Part shown: positions 8,212 to 16,032 of the stretch, in pieces | Layout: the number at the start of each line of letters is the position of its first letter | Position numbering within the stretch: position 1 is the stretch's first letter | Source of the DNA: Candidatus Delongbacteria bacterium | GTDB lineage: Bacteria > CAIWAD01 | DNA length: 64,000 bases | Direction of reading: 5' to 3' | NCBI GenBank assembly: GCA_041675285.1 | Contig: JBAYTZ010000002.1 | Coordinates: 310,001-374,000 of the forward strand | Notes under the pieces: model-generated | Told to the model about the DNA's origin: nothing | Database searches by the model: none | The model's input: the letters and a program-made list of their open reading frames with translations, nothing else | Position numbers and translations under genes: made by a program

Positions 8212-8329
8212 GCTTTGCCGCCATCCCGCCGAACCGGCTCCACCTGAACAGCCCGCGCCTCCCGTTCATTCAGCCGTCCCATCGGCCGATATGGATTTGG
8301 CACAACTGCACGAACCAGGGAGAATCCGG

Positions 8330-11300
8330 GTGGGTCCACGGCCAAGATGGCGGCGAATTCCTGTTCCGGCGGTCGGCCGTCGACTGGCGGGCGGCCTGCT
8401 CGGGCTGGCCTGGACTCTGACGGCGTTGGCCGTGGGTTTGCCGCCCGTGGTGCAGCACCATCCCGCCGGGCAGGATTTCTCCGACATCTGCCTCTCCACC
8501 ACCCACGACGTCAACCAGAACCTGTTCGTGGGCAACGACGACGGGGTGCTGGAGTTCGACGGCCAGACCTGGCGCCGCCTGCAGACCCCCGGCCGGACCC
8601 AAATCCGCAGCGTGCTGGCTCTGCCTGACGGCCGCTTGGCCTACGGCGGGACCAACGAGTTCGGCTGGCTGGAGCGCTCCGCCGGAGACTGGCAGCCCCG
8701 CCACTTGTCGGATTCCCTGCGTGACCGGGCGCCGCACTTCCGCGACGTGCGCTCCATCCATCACCTGAGCCACGGCCTCTACTTCCAGAGCAAGGAGCTG
8801 CTGGCCCGCTGGCAGGGAGGCCAGCTGCAGACCTTCACGCCTCCCCAGGAACTGGGCGGGGCCGCCGCGCTGGGGGACACGCTGTTCGTGCAGTTGGCCG
8901 ACCGCGGTCTGTGTCGGCTGAACCCCGCCCGGGTGCCGGAGGGGGCGCTGCAGATTCCCGAGACGGCCCTGGAGCCCGTGCTCGGTCCCGAACTCTTCGC
9001 CCAGGGCAACCGGATGGTCTGCCTGCTGCCGCTGGACGGCGGCCGCCTGCTGCTGGGCACCCGCTTCCGGGGACTCTACCTGCTGGAGCGGGGGCGGGTG
9101 ACGGCGCTGCCCGAACTGAGCGCGCGGATCCAGGCCCTCGATCTGTTTCACGGCCTGCGGCTGCGCGACGGTCGGCTGGCCCTGGCCACCCTGCAGGGCG
9201 GCGTGTTCCTGCTGGATCCGCAGCTGCGCGTGCAGCAGGTGCTGGACGAGCGCACCGGGCTGTCGAGCCCCATGGCCGTCCACCTGAGCCAGGACGCCGG
9301 CGGAAATCTCTGGGTGGCGAGCACCGACGGCGTGGCGGAAGTGGCCCTGGAACTGCCCTTCAGCCAGTACATGGGCGCCAACGGACTGCCGGGGCAGCCC
9401 CAATGCCTGACGCTGCACGAGGGCTGGGTCCACGTGGGCACCACCCAGGGCCTCTTCAGGATGCGGGAAGGCCGGGACGCGGCGAGCGAGCGCTTCGTGC
9501 GGGTGGGTCGGGTGAGCGGCATCTGCTGGCACCTGCTCTCCACCCGGCACGGCCTGCTGGCCACCCTGGGCGGGCAGCTGGCCTGGGTGCGGGAAGCAGG
9601 AGACCGCGTCCTGCTGGGCGGGCAGCCCTCCCTGCTGTTCCAGGATCCGGAGCAGGCCGACCGGGTCTGGGTGGGCGTGGAGGGCCGGCTGCGGCCGCTG
9701 CTCTGGGAGGCGGGCGCCTGGCGGGTGGGGGAACCGATCCCGGGGGTGATGGGCGACATCACCAGCATGGAGCGGCGCGTGCCGGGCGAGTATTGGCTGG
9801 GCAGCTCGGACACGGGATTGTGGCGGATCCGCCTGCGCCAGGGTCGCTGGGACGTGCTGAACTTGGGCGTGGCCCAGGGCCTCGAACCCGGCGCCGTGCA
9901 GGTGCGGAGCTTTCGCGACCAGCTGCTCGTCGTCAGCGGCACGCGGGTCCTGGAGCCGGATTCCGCCGGTCGGTTGGGCGAGCCCGGCGGGTTCGCGCCG
10001 CCCGCCGGCTGGAACCTGGGGGCCAATTGCCGGATCAGCCGCGGGCTCGACGGAAGCAGCTGGGTCCTGTTCCAGCAGGGACTGGCCGTGGCGCCGGCCG
10101 GGAAGGGCCTTCCCGTCTGGGACACCTCCACCTACGGCTCGGCCGGACGCCGGCCGCGCAACGTGCTGGTCACGCGGGACGGGATCTGGGTGCAGACCGA
10201 ACAGCGCCTGCTGCACTATCACCCGGATCAGCTGAAGGCTGCCGGACATGAGTTGCCGCCCCTGCAGCTGCGGAGTCTGGAGCTGGGCGGCGTCCAGTGG
10301 GCGGGTACGGCGGGCGGTCTGCGGCCGGGCGGCGGGGTCCGTGGCGTCGCGCCTTTGGTGCTCGGCGTGGCCTGCGCCCACCTCGGCCTGGACGGCCCCG
10401 CCCAGTACTCGTTCCTTGTCGAGGGGCTGGACGAGGAGTGGACGCCCTGGACCCTGTCCGGCACCCGCCGGCTGGACTATCTGCCGCCGGGCCGCTACAC
10501 GCTGCGCGTGCGCGTCCAGGCGGGCAGCCATCCGGTCCAGGAGACGGAGTTGGGCGGCATCCACGTGCCCGCCCCGTGGTACAAGTGGCTCTGGCTGCAG
10601 ACGCTGGCCCTGGGCGCACTGCTGGGGCTGAGCTGGCTGCTGGCGCGCCGCCGGGCCCAGCGGCTCAAGGGGATGAATGCCGCCCTGCAGGCGGAGGTCC
10701 AGGAGCGCCGGCGGGCGGAGGGTGCGCTGCGCGTCTCGGAGTCCCGCTACCGCGGCCTGTTCGAGAACGCCCTGGACGCCATCTTCGTGATGGACTCCCA
10801 GCGCTTCCTGGAGGGGAATCCGGCGGCGGCCCGCTTGTTCGGTCTCGCGCCGGAAGAGATGGCCGGACTGGGGCCGGAGATGCTCTCCCCGCCCCAGCAG
10901 CCCGACGGGCGCGACTCCCGGGAGAAGGCCCAGGAACTGATCCAGCGCGCGCTGGCCGGCGAGGCGCTCTCCTTCGAGTGGATCCACCTGCGGTCCAGCG
11001 GACAGCCCTTCCTGGTGGAAGTGACCTTAAGCCTCCTGCACGGAGGCAGTGAGCCCCTGCTGCTGGCCATCCTGCGCGACGTCAGCGAGCGTCACCAGCT
11101 GGAGAGCCAGTTGCGCCAATCGCAAAAGATGGAGGCCGTGGGCCGGCTGGCCGGCGGCGTGGCCCACGACTTCAACAACATCCTCGTGGTGATCCTGGGC
11201 CAGTGCGACCTGCTGCTCATGAGCCTGGACTCCCACGACCCGGTGCGCGACGAGCTGCAGCAGGTGCGCGACGCGGCCCAGCGGGCGGCTCAGCTGACGC

Positions 11301-12268
11301 GCCAGCTGCTGATCTTCAGCCGGCGCTCGACGCTGCATCCCCAGCGCGTCTCGCTCAACGGCATCCTGGCCGACCTGGAGAAGATGCTGCGCCGCGTGAT
11401 CGGCGAGGACATCCGGATCCGGCTGGATCTGGCGCCGGACCTGCAGCGCGTGAACTTGGACACGGGCCAGATGGACCAGGTGATCCTCAACCTGGTGGTC
11501 AACGCCCGCGACGCCATGCCGGGCGGCGGCGAGCTGGTCATCCGCACGCGCAACGTGGTGCCGGGGGCCCTGCTGGCCCGGGAGACGGGCCTGCCCGAGG
11601 GTGCGCCCCACGTGCTGCTGAGCATCTCCGACACGGGCCACGGCATGAGCAGCGAGGTGCAGGCGCACATCTTCGAACCCTTCTTCACCACCAAGGAAGC
11701 CGGCCAGGGCACCGGCCTGGGGCTGGCCACGGTCTACGGGATCGTCACGCAGAGCGGAGGCCTGATCCGGGTGCAGAGCGAGTTGGGCCAGGGCACCAGT
11801 TTCCACATCTACCTGCCCGCGGTCCTGGGGGAGAGCCTGGCCGGCCGGGACGGCGAACCGCGCGAACTCTCCGGCCCGGGCGGAACCGAGCGTCTGTTGT
11901 TGGTGGAGGACGAGGCCGCCGTGCGCGAGGTGCTGCTGCGGACGCTGCGGAATAGCGGCTACGAGGTGAGCACGGCGGCCAACGGCCGCGAGGCCCTCGC
12001 CCTGCTGGAACAGGGCCTGGATCCGCAGCTCATCCTGAGCGACGTGGTGATGCCCGAACTGGGCGGCTTCGAGCTGGTGCGCCAGGTGCGCGACCAGGGC
12101 CTGCTGCAGCCCGTCATCCTGATGACCGGCTACACGGACCGCGGCCTGGACCTGGAACTGATGGACGGCCAGAACGTGAGCCTGCTCTCCAAGCCCTTCG
12201 GACCCGGCGTCCTGCTGCGCGAAGTGCGGTCCCGGCTGGACGGCCCCCGCTCGGAATCCACGGTCTGA
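8330..12268 (+). CDS. Hybrid histidine kinase with two-component propeller, Y_Y_Y, PAS and receiver domains
   Basis: About 1312 residues from GTG 8330, chosen because AGGGAGA lies just upstream; ATG 8291 in the same frame has no ribosome site and is the alternative. In order: N-terminal signal/anchor (GLLGLAWTLTALAVGL), a periplasmic beta-propeller of reg_prop-like repeats (about 40-660), a Y_Y_Y-type beta domain (YSFLVEGLDEEWTPW), a membrane helix at about 750-772, a short coiled coil, PAS (YRGLFENALDAIFVMD), a phospho-acceptor domain with H946 in VAHDFNN, HATPase (GHGMS, GLGLATVYGI) and a C-terminal receiver with D1238 in LSDVVMP. It fits the family that senses polymers or ligands in the periplasm and phosphorylates its own receiver. 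No DNA-binding output is present. It appears to be a single-gene unit. Confidence 0.9.
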   Translation: MGPRPRWRRIPVPAVGRRLAGGLLGLAWTLTALAVGLPPVVQHHPAGQDFSDICLSTTHDVNQNLFVGNDDGVLEFDGQTWRRLQTPGRTQIRSVLALPDGRLAYGGTNEFGWLERSAGDWQPRHLSDSLRDRAPHFRDVRSIHHLSHGLYFQSKELLARWQGGQLQTFTPPQELGGAAALGDTLFVQLADRGLCRLNPARVPEGALQIPETALEPVLGPELFAQGNRMVCLLPLDGGRLLLGTRFRGLYLLERGRVTALPELSARIQALDLFHGLRLRDGRLALATLQGGVFLLDPQLRVQQVLDERTGLSSPMAVHLSQDAGGNLWVASTDGVAEVALELPFSQYMGANGLPGQPQCLTLHEGWVHVGTTQGLFRMREGRDAASERFVRVGRVSGICWHLLSTRHGLLATLGGQLAWVREAGDRVLLGGQPSLLFQDPEQADRVWVGVEGRLRPLLWEAGAWRVGEPIPGVMGDITSMERRVPGEYWLGSSDTGLWRIRLRQGRWDVLNLGVAQGLEPGAVQVRSFRDQLLVVSGTRVLEPDSAGRLGEPGGFAPPAGWNLGANCRISRGLDGSSWVLFQQGLAVAPAGKGLPVWDTSTYGSAGRRPRNVLVTRDGIWVQTEQRLLHYHPDQLKAAGHELPPLQLRSLELGGVQWAGTAGGLRPGGGVRGVAPLVLGVACAHLGLDGPAQYSFLVEGLDEEWTPWTLSGTRRLDYLPPGRYTLRVRVQAGSHPVQETELGGIHVPAPWYKWLWLQTLALGALLGLSWLLARRRAQRLKGMNAALQAEVQERRRAEGALRVSESRYRGLFENALDAIFVMDSQRFLEGNPAAARLFGLAPEEMAGLGPEMLSPPQQPDGRDSREKAQELIQRALAGEALSFEWIHLRSSGQPFLVEVTLSLLHGGSEPLLLAILRDVSERHQLESQLRQSQKMEAVGRLAGGVAHDFNNILVVILGQCDLLLMSLDSHDPVRDELQQVRDAAQRAAQLTRQLLIFSRRSTLHPQRVSLNGILADLEKMLRRVIGEDIRIRLDLAPDLQRVNLDTGQMDQVILNLVVNARDAMPGGGELVIRTRNVVPGALLARETGLPEGAPHVLLSISDTGHGMSSEVQAHIFEPFFTTKEAGQGTGLGLATVYGIVTQSGGLIRVQSELGQGTSFHIYLPAVLGESLAGRDGEPRELSGPGGTERLLLVEDEAAVREVLLRTLRNSGYEVSTAANGREALALLEQGLDPQLILSDVVMPELGGFELVRQVRDQGLLQPVILMTGYTDRGLDLELMDGQNVSLLSKPFGPGVLLREVRSRLDGPRSESTV

Positions 12269-12332
12269 GGACGGTCGCCCCTTCCTGTTTGCTATCCTGT
12301 TCCGGAAAAATCCAGAAGAGAGGCGGGATGGC

Positions 12333-13355
12333 ATGAGCGCGAAGAAGAAGCACAAAGTGACGCTGATCCAGGGCGACGGCATCGGTCCGGAAGTGACCGC
12401 CGCGGCCCGGCGCGTGATCGCGGCCACGGGCGTGGAAGTCGAGTGGGTCCTGATGCCCGCCGGCGCCGGGGCCGTGGACACGCACGGCAGCACGCTGCCC
12501 GACGAGACCCTGGAATCCATCCGGGCCAACAAGGTGGCCCTCAAGGGCCCGCTCACGACGCCCATCGGCGGCGGCTTCCGCAGCGTCAACGTGGCCCTGC
12601 GCAAGGAGCTGGACCTCTACGCCAACGTGCGCCCCGTGCGCTCCTCGCTGGGCGTGACGGAGCACCACAAGCCCATCAACCTGGTCCTGTTCCGCGAGAA
12701 CACGGAGGACCTCTACGCCGGCCTGGAGCAGGACATCGCCCCGGGCGTGGCCCAGAGCCTGAAGATCATCACGGAGAAGGCCTCCACGCGCATCGCGCGC
12801 GCCGCCTTCCTGTGGGCCTCGCAGAAGAAGCGGCACACGGTGCACGCCGTCCACAAGGCCAACATCATGAAGCTCTCCGACGGCCTCTTCCTGCAGAGCG
12901 TGCGCAAGGTGGCGGCGGAGTATCCCGATCTCCAATACAAGGAGATCATCGTGGACAACTGCGCCATGCAAATGGTGATGCGGCCCGAGATCTTCGACGT
13001 GCTGGTGCTGGGCAATCTCTACGGCGATATCATCAGCGACCTGTGCGCCGGCCTGGTGGGCGGGCTGGGCGTGGTGCCCGGGGCCAACCTGGGCGACGAC
13101 TGCGCGGTCTTCGAATCCGTCCACGGCAGCGCGCCGGACATCGCGGGCCGGGGCATCGCCAATCCCATCGCCACCATCCTCTCGGGCAACATGATGCTGC
13201 GCCACCTGGGCGAGGAGAAGTCCGCGGACCGCGTGCAGGCGGCGCTGACCCTGTTCCTGGCGGACAAGAGCAACCTCACGCCGGACCTGGGCGGCACGGC
13301 CTCGACGGACCAGCTGGTGGACGGCATCCTGCGCAAGCTTGATCTGCTCAAGTAG
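12333..13355 (+). CDS. icd: NAD-dependent isocitrate dehydrogenase
   Basis: 340 residues, ATG 12333 after AGAGGCGGG. This is the isocitrate/isopropylmalate dehydrogenase fold: GDGIGPEV at 14-21, KGPLTTPIGGG, the substrate loop RSVNVALRK, NVRPVRS, FRENTEDLYAG, the metal-binding region LYGDIISD and HGSAPDIAG. The serine-Asn-x-x-Leu-Arg substrate loop favours isocitrate over isopropylmalate. The cofactor position has D269-I270 where NADP enzymes have Lys-Tyr, so NAD is expected. Role: oxidative decarboxylation of isocitrate to 2-oxoglutarate in the TCA cycle. Homoisocitrate dehydrogenase is a less likely alternative. Confidence 0.82.
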   Translation: MSAKKKHKVTLIQGDGIGPEVTAAARRVIAATGVEVEWVLMPAGAGAVDTHGSTLPDETLESIRANKVALKGPLTTPIGGGFRSVNVALRKELDLYANVRPVRSSLGVTEHHKPINLVLFRENTEDLYAGLEQDIAPGVAQSLKIITEKASTRIARAAFLWASQKKRHTVHAVHKANIMKLSDGLFLQSVRKVAAEYPDLQYKEIIVDNCAMQMVMRPEIFDVLVLGNLYGDIISDLCAGLVGGLGVVPGANLGDDCAVFESVHGSAPDIAGRGIANPIATILSGNMMLRHLGEEKSADRVQAALTLFLADKSNLTPDLGGTASTDQLVDGILRKLDLLK

Positions 13356-13380
13356 CCCGACCAGTCCACGATCCACAATC

Positions 13381-13424
13381 CGGCCCCGGACGGAGTCGCC
13401 TGACTTGCGCCGGGGCCGCTTTCT
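13381..13424 (+). terminator. Terminator-like hairpin after isocitrate dehydrogenase
   Basis: The inverted repeat CGGCCCCGG (13381-13389) and CCGGGGCCG (13410-13418) is perfect, with a 20-base loop, and is followed by the T-rich CTTTCT. The long loop and broken T run make it weaker than the others in the window. Confidence 0.6.
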
Positions 13425-13561
13425 GTCGGTCCCGGGCGCTCCGGGGTTCCGGCCGCCGGGCGCGCCGGCGCCGCAATCCCCGCCGTTCGCCACCTTCTGG
13501 CGCCGCGGCGCGACACGCGGCTTCACCCTGCATCCGACACCCAAGCGACAGGAGAGTCTCC

Positions 13562-13957
13562 ATGCCCACGTTCAATTCGCCCGCCCTGGTCACCCCCGAG
13601 ATGAAGGAGGCCAAGCGCGACTACCTGGACCGTCACACCCCCCACGTCCTGGCTCCCGCCCGGGTGAAGAAGGGCGAGGCCTTTCCGGTCGTGTTGAAAA
13701 TGGGGCAGGACTATGTCCATCCCGACCTGGACAACCACCACATCCAGCGCCTGCAGCTGTTCGACGGCGACCGCCTGCTGGCCACGGCCGTCTACGAGCC
13801 GGGCGCCTTCACGGCGGGGCGGGAGGAGGCCAAGGGCTATTCCCAGGTGAGCTTCCAAATCGCCCTGGCTCGCAAGGCCCGCCTGTGCGCGCTGACCTAC
13901 TGCACGCAGCACGGCCTCTGGCTGAGCGAGGAGCAGGTGGTGGAAGTGGAGGAGTAG
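13562..13957 (+). CDS. Superoxide reductase (neelaredoxin-type)
   Basis: 131 residues, ATG 13562 after CAGGAGAG. The iron-site pattern of class II superoxide reductase is present: H25 (DRHTP), H53 (VHPDL), H59/H60 (DNHH), C114 and H117 (YCTQHGLW). No N-terminal desulforedoxin domain exists. It would reduce superoxide to hydrogen peroxide without making oxygen, in the cytoplasm. The usual Glu-Lys pair before the first histidine is Asp-Arg here (D23-R24). The rubrerythrin encoded at 49868 could consume the peroxide. The stop codon lies inside a 28-base palindrome. Confidence 0.88.
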   Translation: MPTFNSPALVTPEMKEAKRDYLDRHTPHVLAPARVKKGEAFPVVLKMGQDYVHPDLDNHHIQRLQLFDGDRLLATAVYEPGAFTAGREEAKGYSQVSFQIALARKARLCALTYCTQHGLWLSEEQVVEVEE

Positions 13958-13981
13958 GGACACGATGCATCGTGTCCCTAC
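13954..13981. repeat. Perfect 28-base palindrome overlapping the stop codon
   Basis: The sequence from 13954 to 13981 is a perfect palindrome: the arm GTAGGGACACGATG is followed directly by its complement. It overlaps the superoxide reductase stop (TAG, 13955-13957). The arm GTAGGGACACGATG is familiar from intergenic palindromes in other environmental genomes. It is not followed by T residues on the plus strand. It could help end transcription or protect mRNA, or be an inserted palindromic element. Confidence 0.75.
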
Positions 13982-13982
13982 G

Positions 13983-14008
13983 AAAAGGGCCCGGAATCCC
14001 GGGCCCTT
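13983..14008 (-). terminator. Terminator of the carbonic anhydrase gene
   Basis: The stem AAGGGCCCGG (13985-13994) pairs with CCGGGCCCTT (13999-14008) around a four-base loop. Read on the minus strand it ends in TTTT (13986-13983), just after the carbonic anhydrase stop. Confidence 0.8.
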
Positions 14009-14014
14009 GCGCGT

Positions 14015-14806
14015 TCAGTGTCCCTGCCCCGCTGCTGCGGCGGGCTCATCCTCGGGTTCGCCCCCCGGCCATTCCACCACGCCCGTGTCCAGGTCGTAGT
14101 AGCCCGAGATGACCTGGATCTCCCCCGCGGCCCCGCCGAACTGCCCTTCCTTCTGGATCTGCGTGGCGATCTGCACGGCGTTGGCCTTGATGGCGTTCAC
14201 CAGCGGATCCCCGGGCATCACGCGACCCATGGTCACGGCCCCCTGCAGGTCGCGCACCAGCGCGCCCACGTGGCCGGGGGCGTCCTTGGCGCCCAGGGCC
14301 GCCTTGAGCGCGCCGCAGCGCTCGTGGCCCAGCACCACGATCAGCCGGCAGCCCAGATGCTCCACAGCGTATTCGACGCTGCCCAGGCCGTAGGCGTCCA
14401 GCAGGTTGCCCGCCGCGCGCACCACGAACAGTTCGCCCAGATTGGTGTCGAAGATCAGTTCCGGCGGGGTGCGGGAGTCCGCGCAGCCCACCACCACGGC
14501 GTAGGGATGCTGGGCCTGGCCGGTTTCCGCCCGGCGGTCCGCCACGGGCTTGCCGTTGCTGAAGGGCGCAGAGCTGAAGCGCCAATTGCCCTTCTTCAGC
14601 CGGGCCAGGGCCTCCGCGGGATCCACGCCCGCCGCGCCGTGTCCGCCTGGCGCCGCGTGCGCGGCCGGCGGGGCGGCTTCCCCGGCGACGGCGGGGGTCT
14701 TCACCTCGTGACGGGAGGCGGCGTCCCCGCTCGCGGGTAGCAGACAGAGCAGGCCCATGATCGGGATCAGCGCCAGGGACGAACGAAGGCTCAAACACGC
14801 GCTCAT
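14015..14806 (-). CDS. Periplasmic beta-class carbonic anhydrase
   Basis: 263 residues, ATG 14806 behind GTAGGAG. An N-terminal signal peptide (LALIPIMGLLCLLPASGDAA) is followed by a low-complexity Ala/Pro/Gly/His linker (about 35-62) and then a full beta carbonic anhydrase domain. Zinc ligands are C108, H161 and C164, with the D110-R112 pair (CADSR) and HERCGA. It interconverts CO2 and bicarbonate outside the cytoplasm. Secreted beta enzymes are less common than cytoplasmic ones. The tail is acidic and Ala-rich. It appears to be a single-gene unit with its own terminator. Confidence 0.9.
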   Translation of the reverse strand: MSACLSLRSSLALIPIMGLLCLLPASGDAASRHEVKTPAVAGEAAPPAAHAAPGGHGAAGVDPAEALARLKKGNWRFSSAPFSNGKPVADRRAETGQAQHPYAVVVGCADSRTPPELIFDTNLGELFVVRAAGNLLDAYGLGSVEYAVEHLGCRLIVVLGHERCGALKAALGAKDAPGHVGALVRDLQGAVTMGRVMPGDPLVNAIKANAVQIATQIQKEGQFGGAAGEIQVISGYYDLDTGVVEWPGGEPEDEPAAAAGQGH

Positions 14807-14862
14807 CGTTTTCTCCTACTTGAAACGGACTCGGGCCGCCGCACGTCGCCGACCCGCTCCAC

Positions 14863-16032
14863 CTATTGGCCCGGCTCGGTCTCCAGCATGGGTTCCCAGA
14901 TCAGCATGGGTTCGCGGATGCCGATGCTCTGGGCGAATCCGCGGATCCGCTCCAGCATGGTGTCCGTGATCTCCTGATCCCGGCTGGCCAGCATGACGCC
15001 CGTCTCCGTCAACACGTCGTCCGCCAGGGTGTGCCCCACGTGCAGGTGCTTCAGCCGGATGGGCCGGCTCTTCAGCGTGGCGTCCTCCAAACGCAGGCTC
15101 TGCAGGGCGCTCAGCATGTCCTGGCGCAGGTCGCGCGTGTCGCGGATCAGGTCGCTGACGGCTTCCTGGTAGGGCTTGCCGCGGCGCATGGCCTGGTCCA
15201 CGCGCAGGGCGATCCCCAGCAGATGCCCGCCGATCTCCGCCGGCGTGAGATCCGCCAGATCCAGGCCCTGGCGGTTGCCCAGGGTGGACATCTGCAGGTT
15301 GATCATGTCCGCCACAGCCTCCATCCGGGGCAGGTTGCGGATCAGCCGGGCACCCAGGTCCGGATGGGAGCGGAACAGGACGTCCTCCTCGCCCGCCAGT
15401 GTGTAGCCGGCATTCACACGGGTCAGCAGCCCGGCGTCCAGGGCCACGCAGCCGATCTGGGAGAGCATGGCCGCCGTCTCGTATTGCCAAGCGTCGGGCA
15501 GTTTGAGCACCGTGGCCACGTGCTTGACCATGCGCTGCACGCGCTGGTTCTGTCCATAGCTGGCGGGGTGCAGGATGCCCAGCACGTCCGTCAGGATGCG
15601 CAGACTGCCCGCCAGGGTGCCGGCCAGGATCTCGCGCTCCGTGTTGCGGTTCATCCACAGGCGGATGCCGTCCTGCACGGCGTTGAGCAGCGTGGCCGGC
15701 GGACAGGGCTTGGTGAGGAAGCGGAAGATGTGGCCCATGTTGACGGCCTCGATGGCCGTCTGCTGGTCGGCGTTCCCGGTCAGCATGATGCGGATGGTGT
15801 CCGGGCAGCGGGTGCGGATCTCTTTCAGCAGCTGGATCCCCGACATCTGCGGCATGCGTTGATCGGAGACCACCACGGCGAAGGGGCCGGCCTCGTCCAG
15901 CTTCAGCAGAGCCGCGGGCGCACTTTCCGCCGTGTCGAAGTCCAGGTGGTTCCGGTAGGTGCGGCGGAAGCTGTCCAGGATGTTGGGGTCGTCGTCGACG
16001 AAGAGGACGCGGGGTCCGGCGGCGGCGCTCAT
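14863..16032 (-). CDS. Response regulator with degenerate HD-GYP/HD-type output
   Basis: 389 residues, ATG 16032 behind AAAGGAGG and overlapping the kinase stop (ATGA). The receiver (about 8-125) has the acidic pocket DDD at 13-15, phospho-acceptor D57 (VVSDQRMP), T85 and K108. The output half (about 145-330) follows the HD-GYP phosphodiesterase plan, with helices, AAML-SQ-IGCVALD and SHPDLGARLI, but the metal-binding His-Asp pair is Ser191-Gln192 and the following Lys is Cys. So it should not hydrolyse cyclic di-GMP; a binding or scaffold role is inferred. The cognate kinase is almost certainly the overlapping upstream gene. Confidence 0.82.
   Translation of the reverse strand: MSAAAGPRVLFVDDDPNILDSFRRTYRNHLDFDTAESAPAALLKLDEAGPFAVVVSDQRMPQMSGIQLLKEIRTRCPDTIRIMLTGNADQQTAIEAVNMGHIFRFLTKPCPPATLLNAVQDGIRLWMNRNTEREILAGTLAGSLRILTDVLGILHPASYGQNQRVQRMVKHVATVLKLPDAWQYETAAMLSQIGCVALDAGLLTRVNAGYTLAGEEDVLFRSHPDLGARLIRNLPRMEAVADMINLQMSTLGNRQGLDLADLTPAEIGGHLLGIALRVDQAMRRGKPYQEAVSDLIRDTRDLRQDMLSALQSLRLEDATLKSRPIRLKHLHVGHTLADDVLTETGVMLASRDQEITDTMLERIRGFAQSIGIREPMLIWEPMLETEPGQ

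Noticed and set aside
8270..10987. A 905-codon open frame on the minus strand opposite the propeller kinase
   Set aside because: The translation is a low-complexity mix of Gln/His/Arg/Gly typical of GC-rich antisense frames; the plus-strand frame has clear kinase domains.
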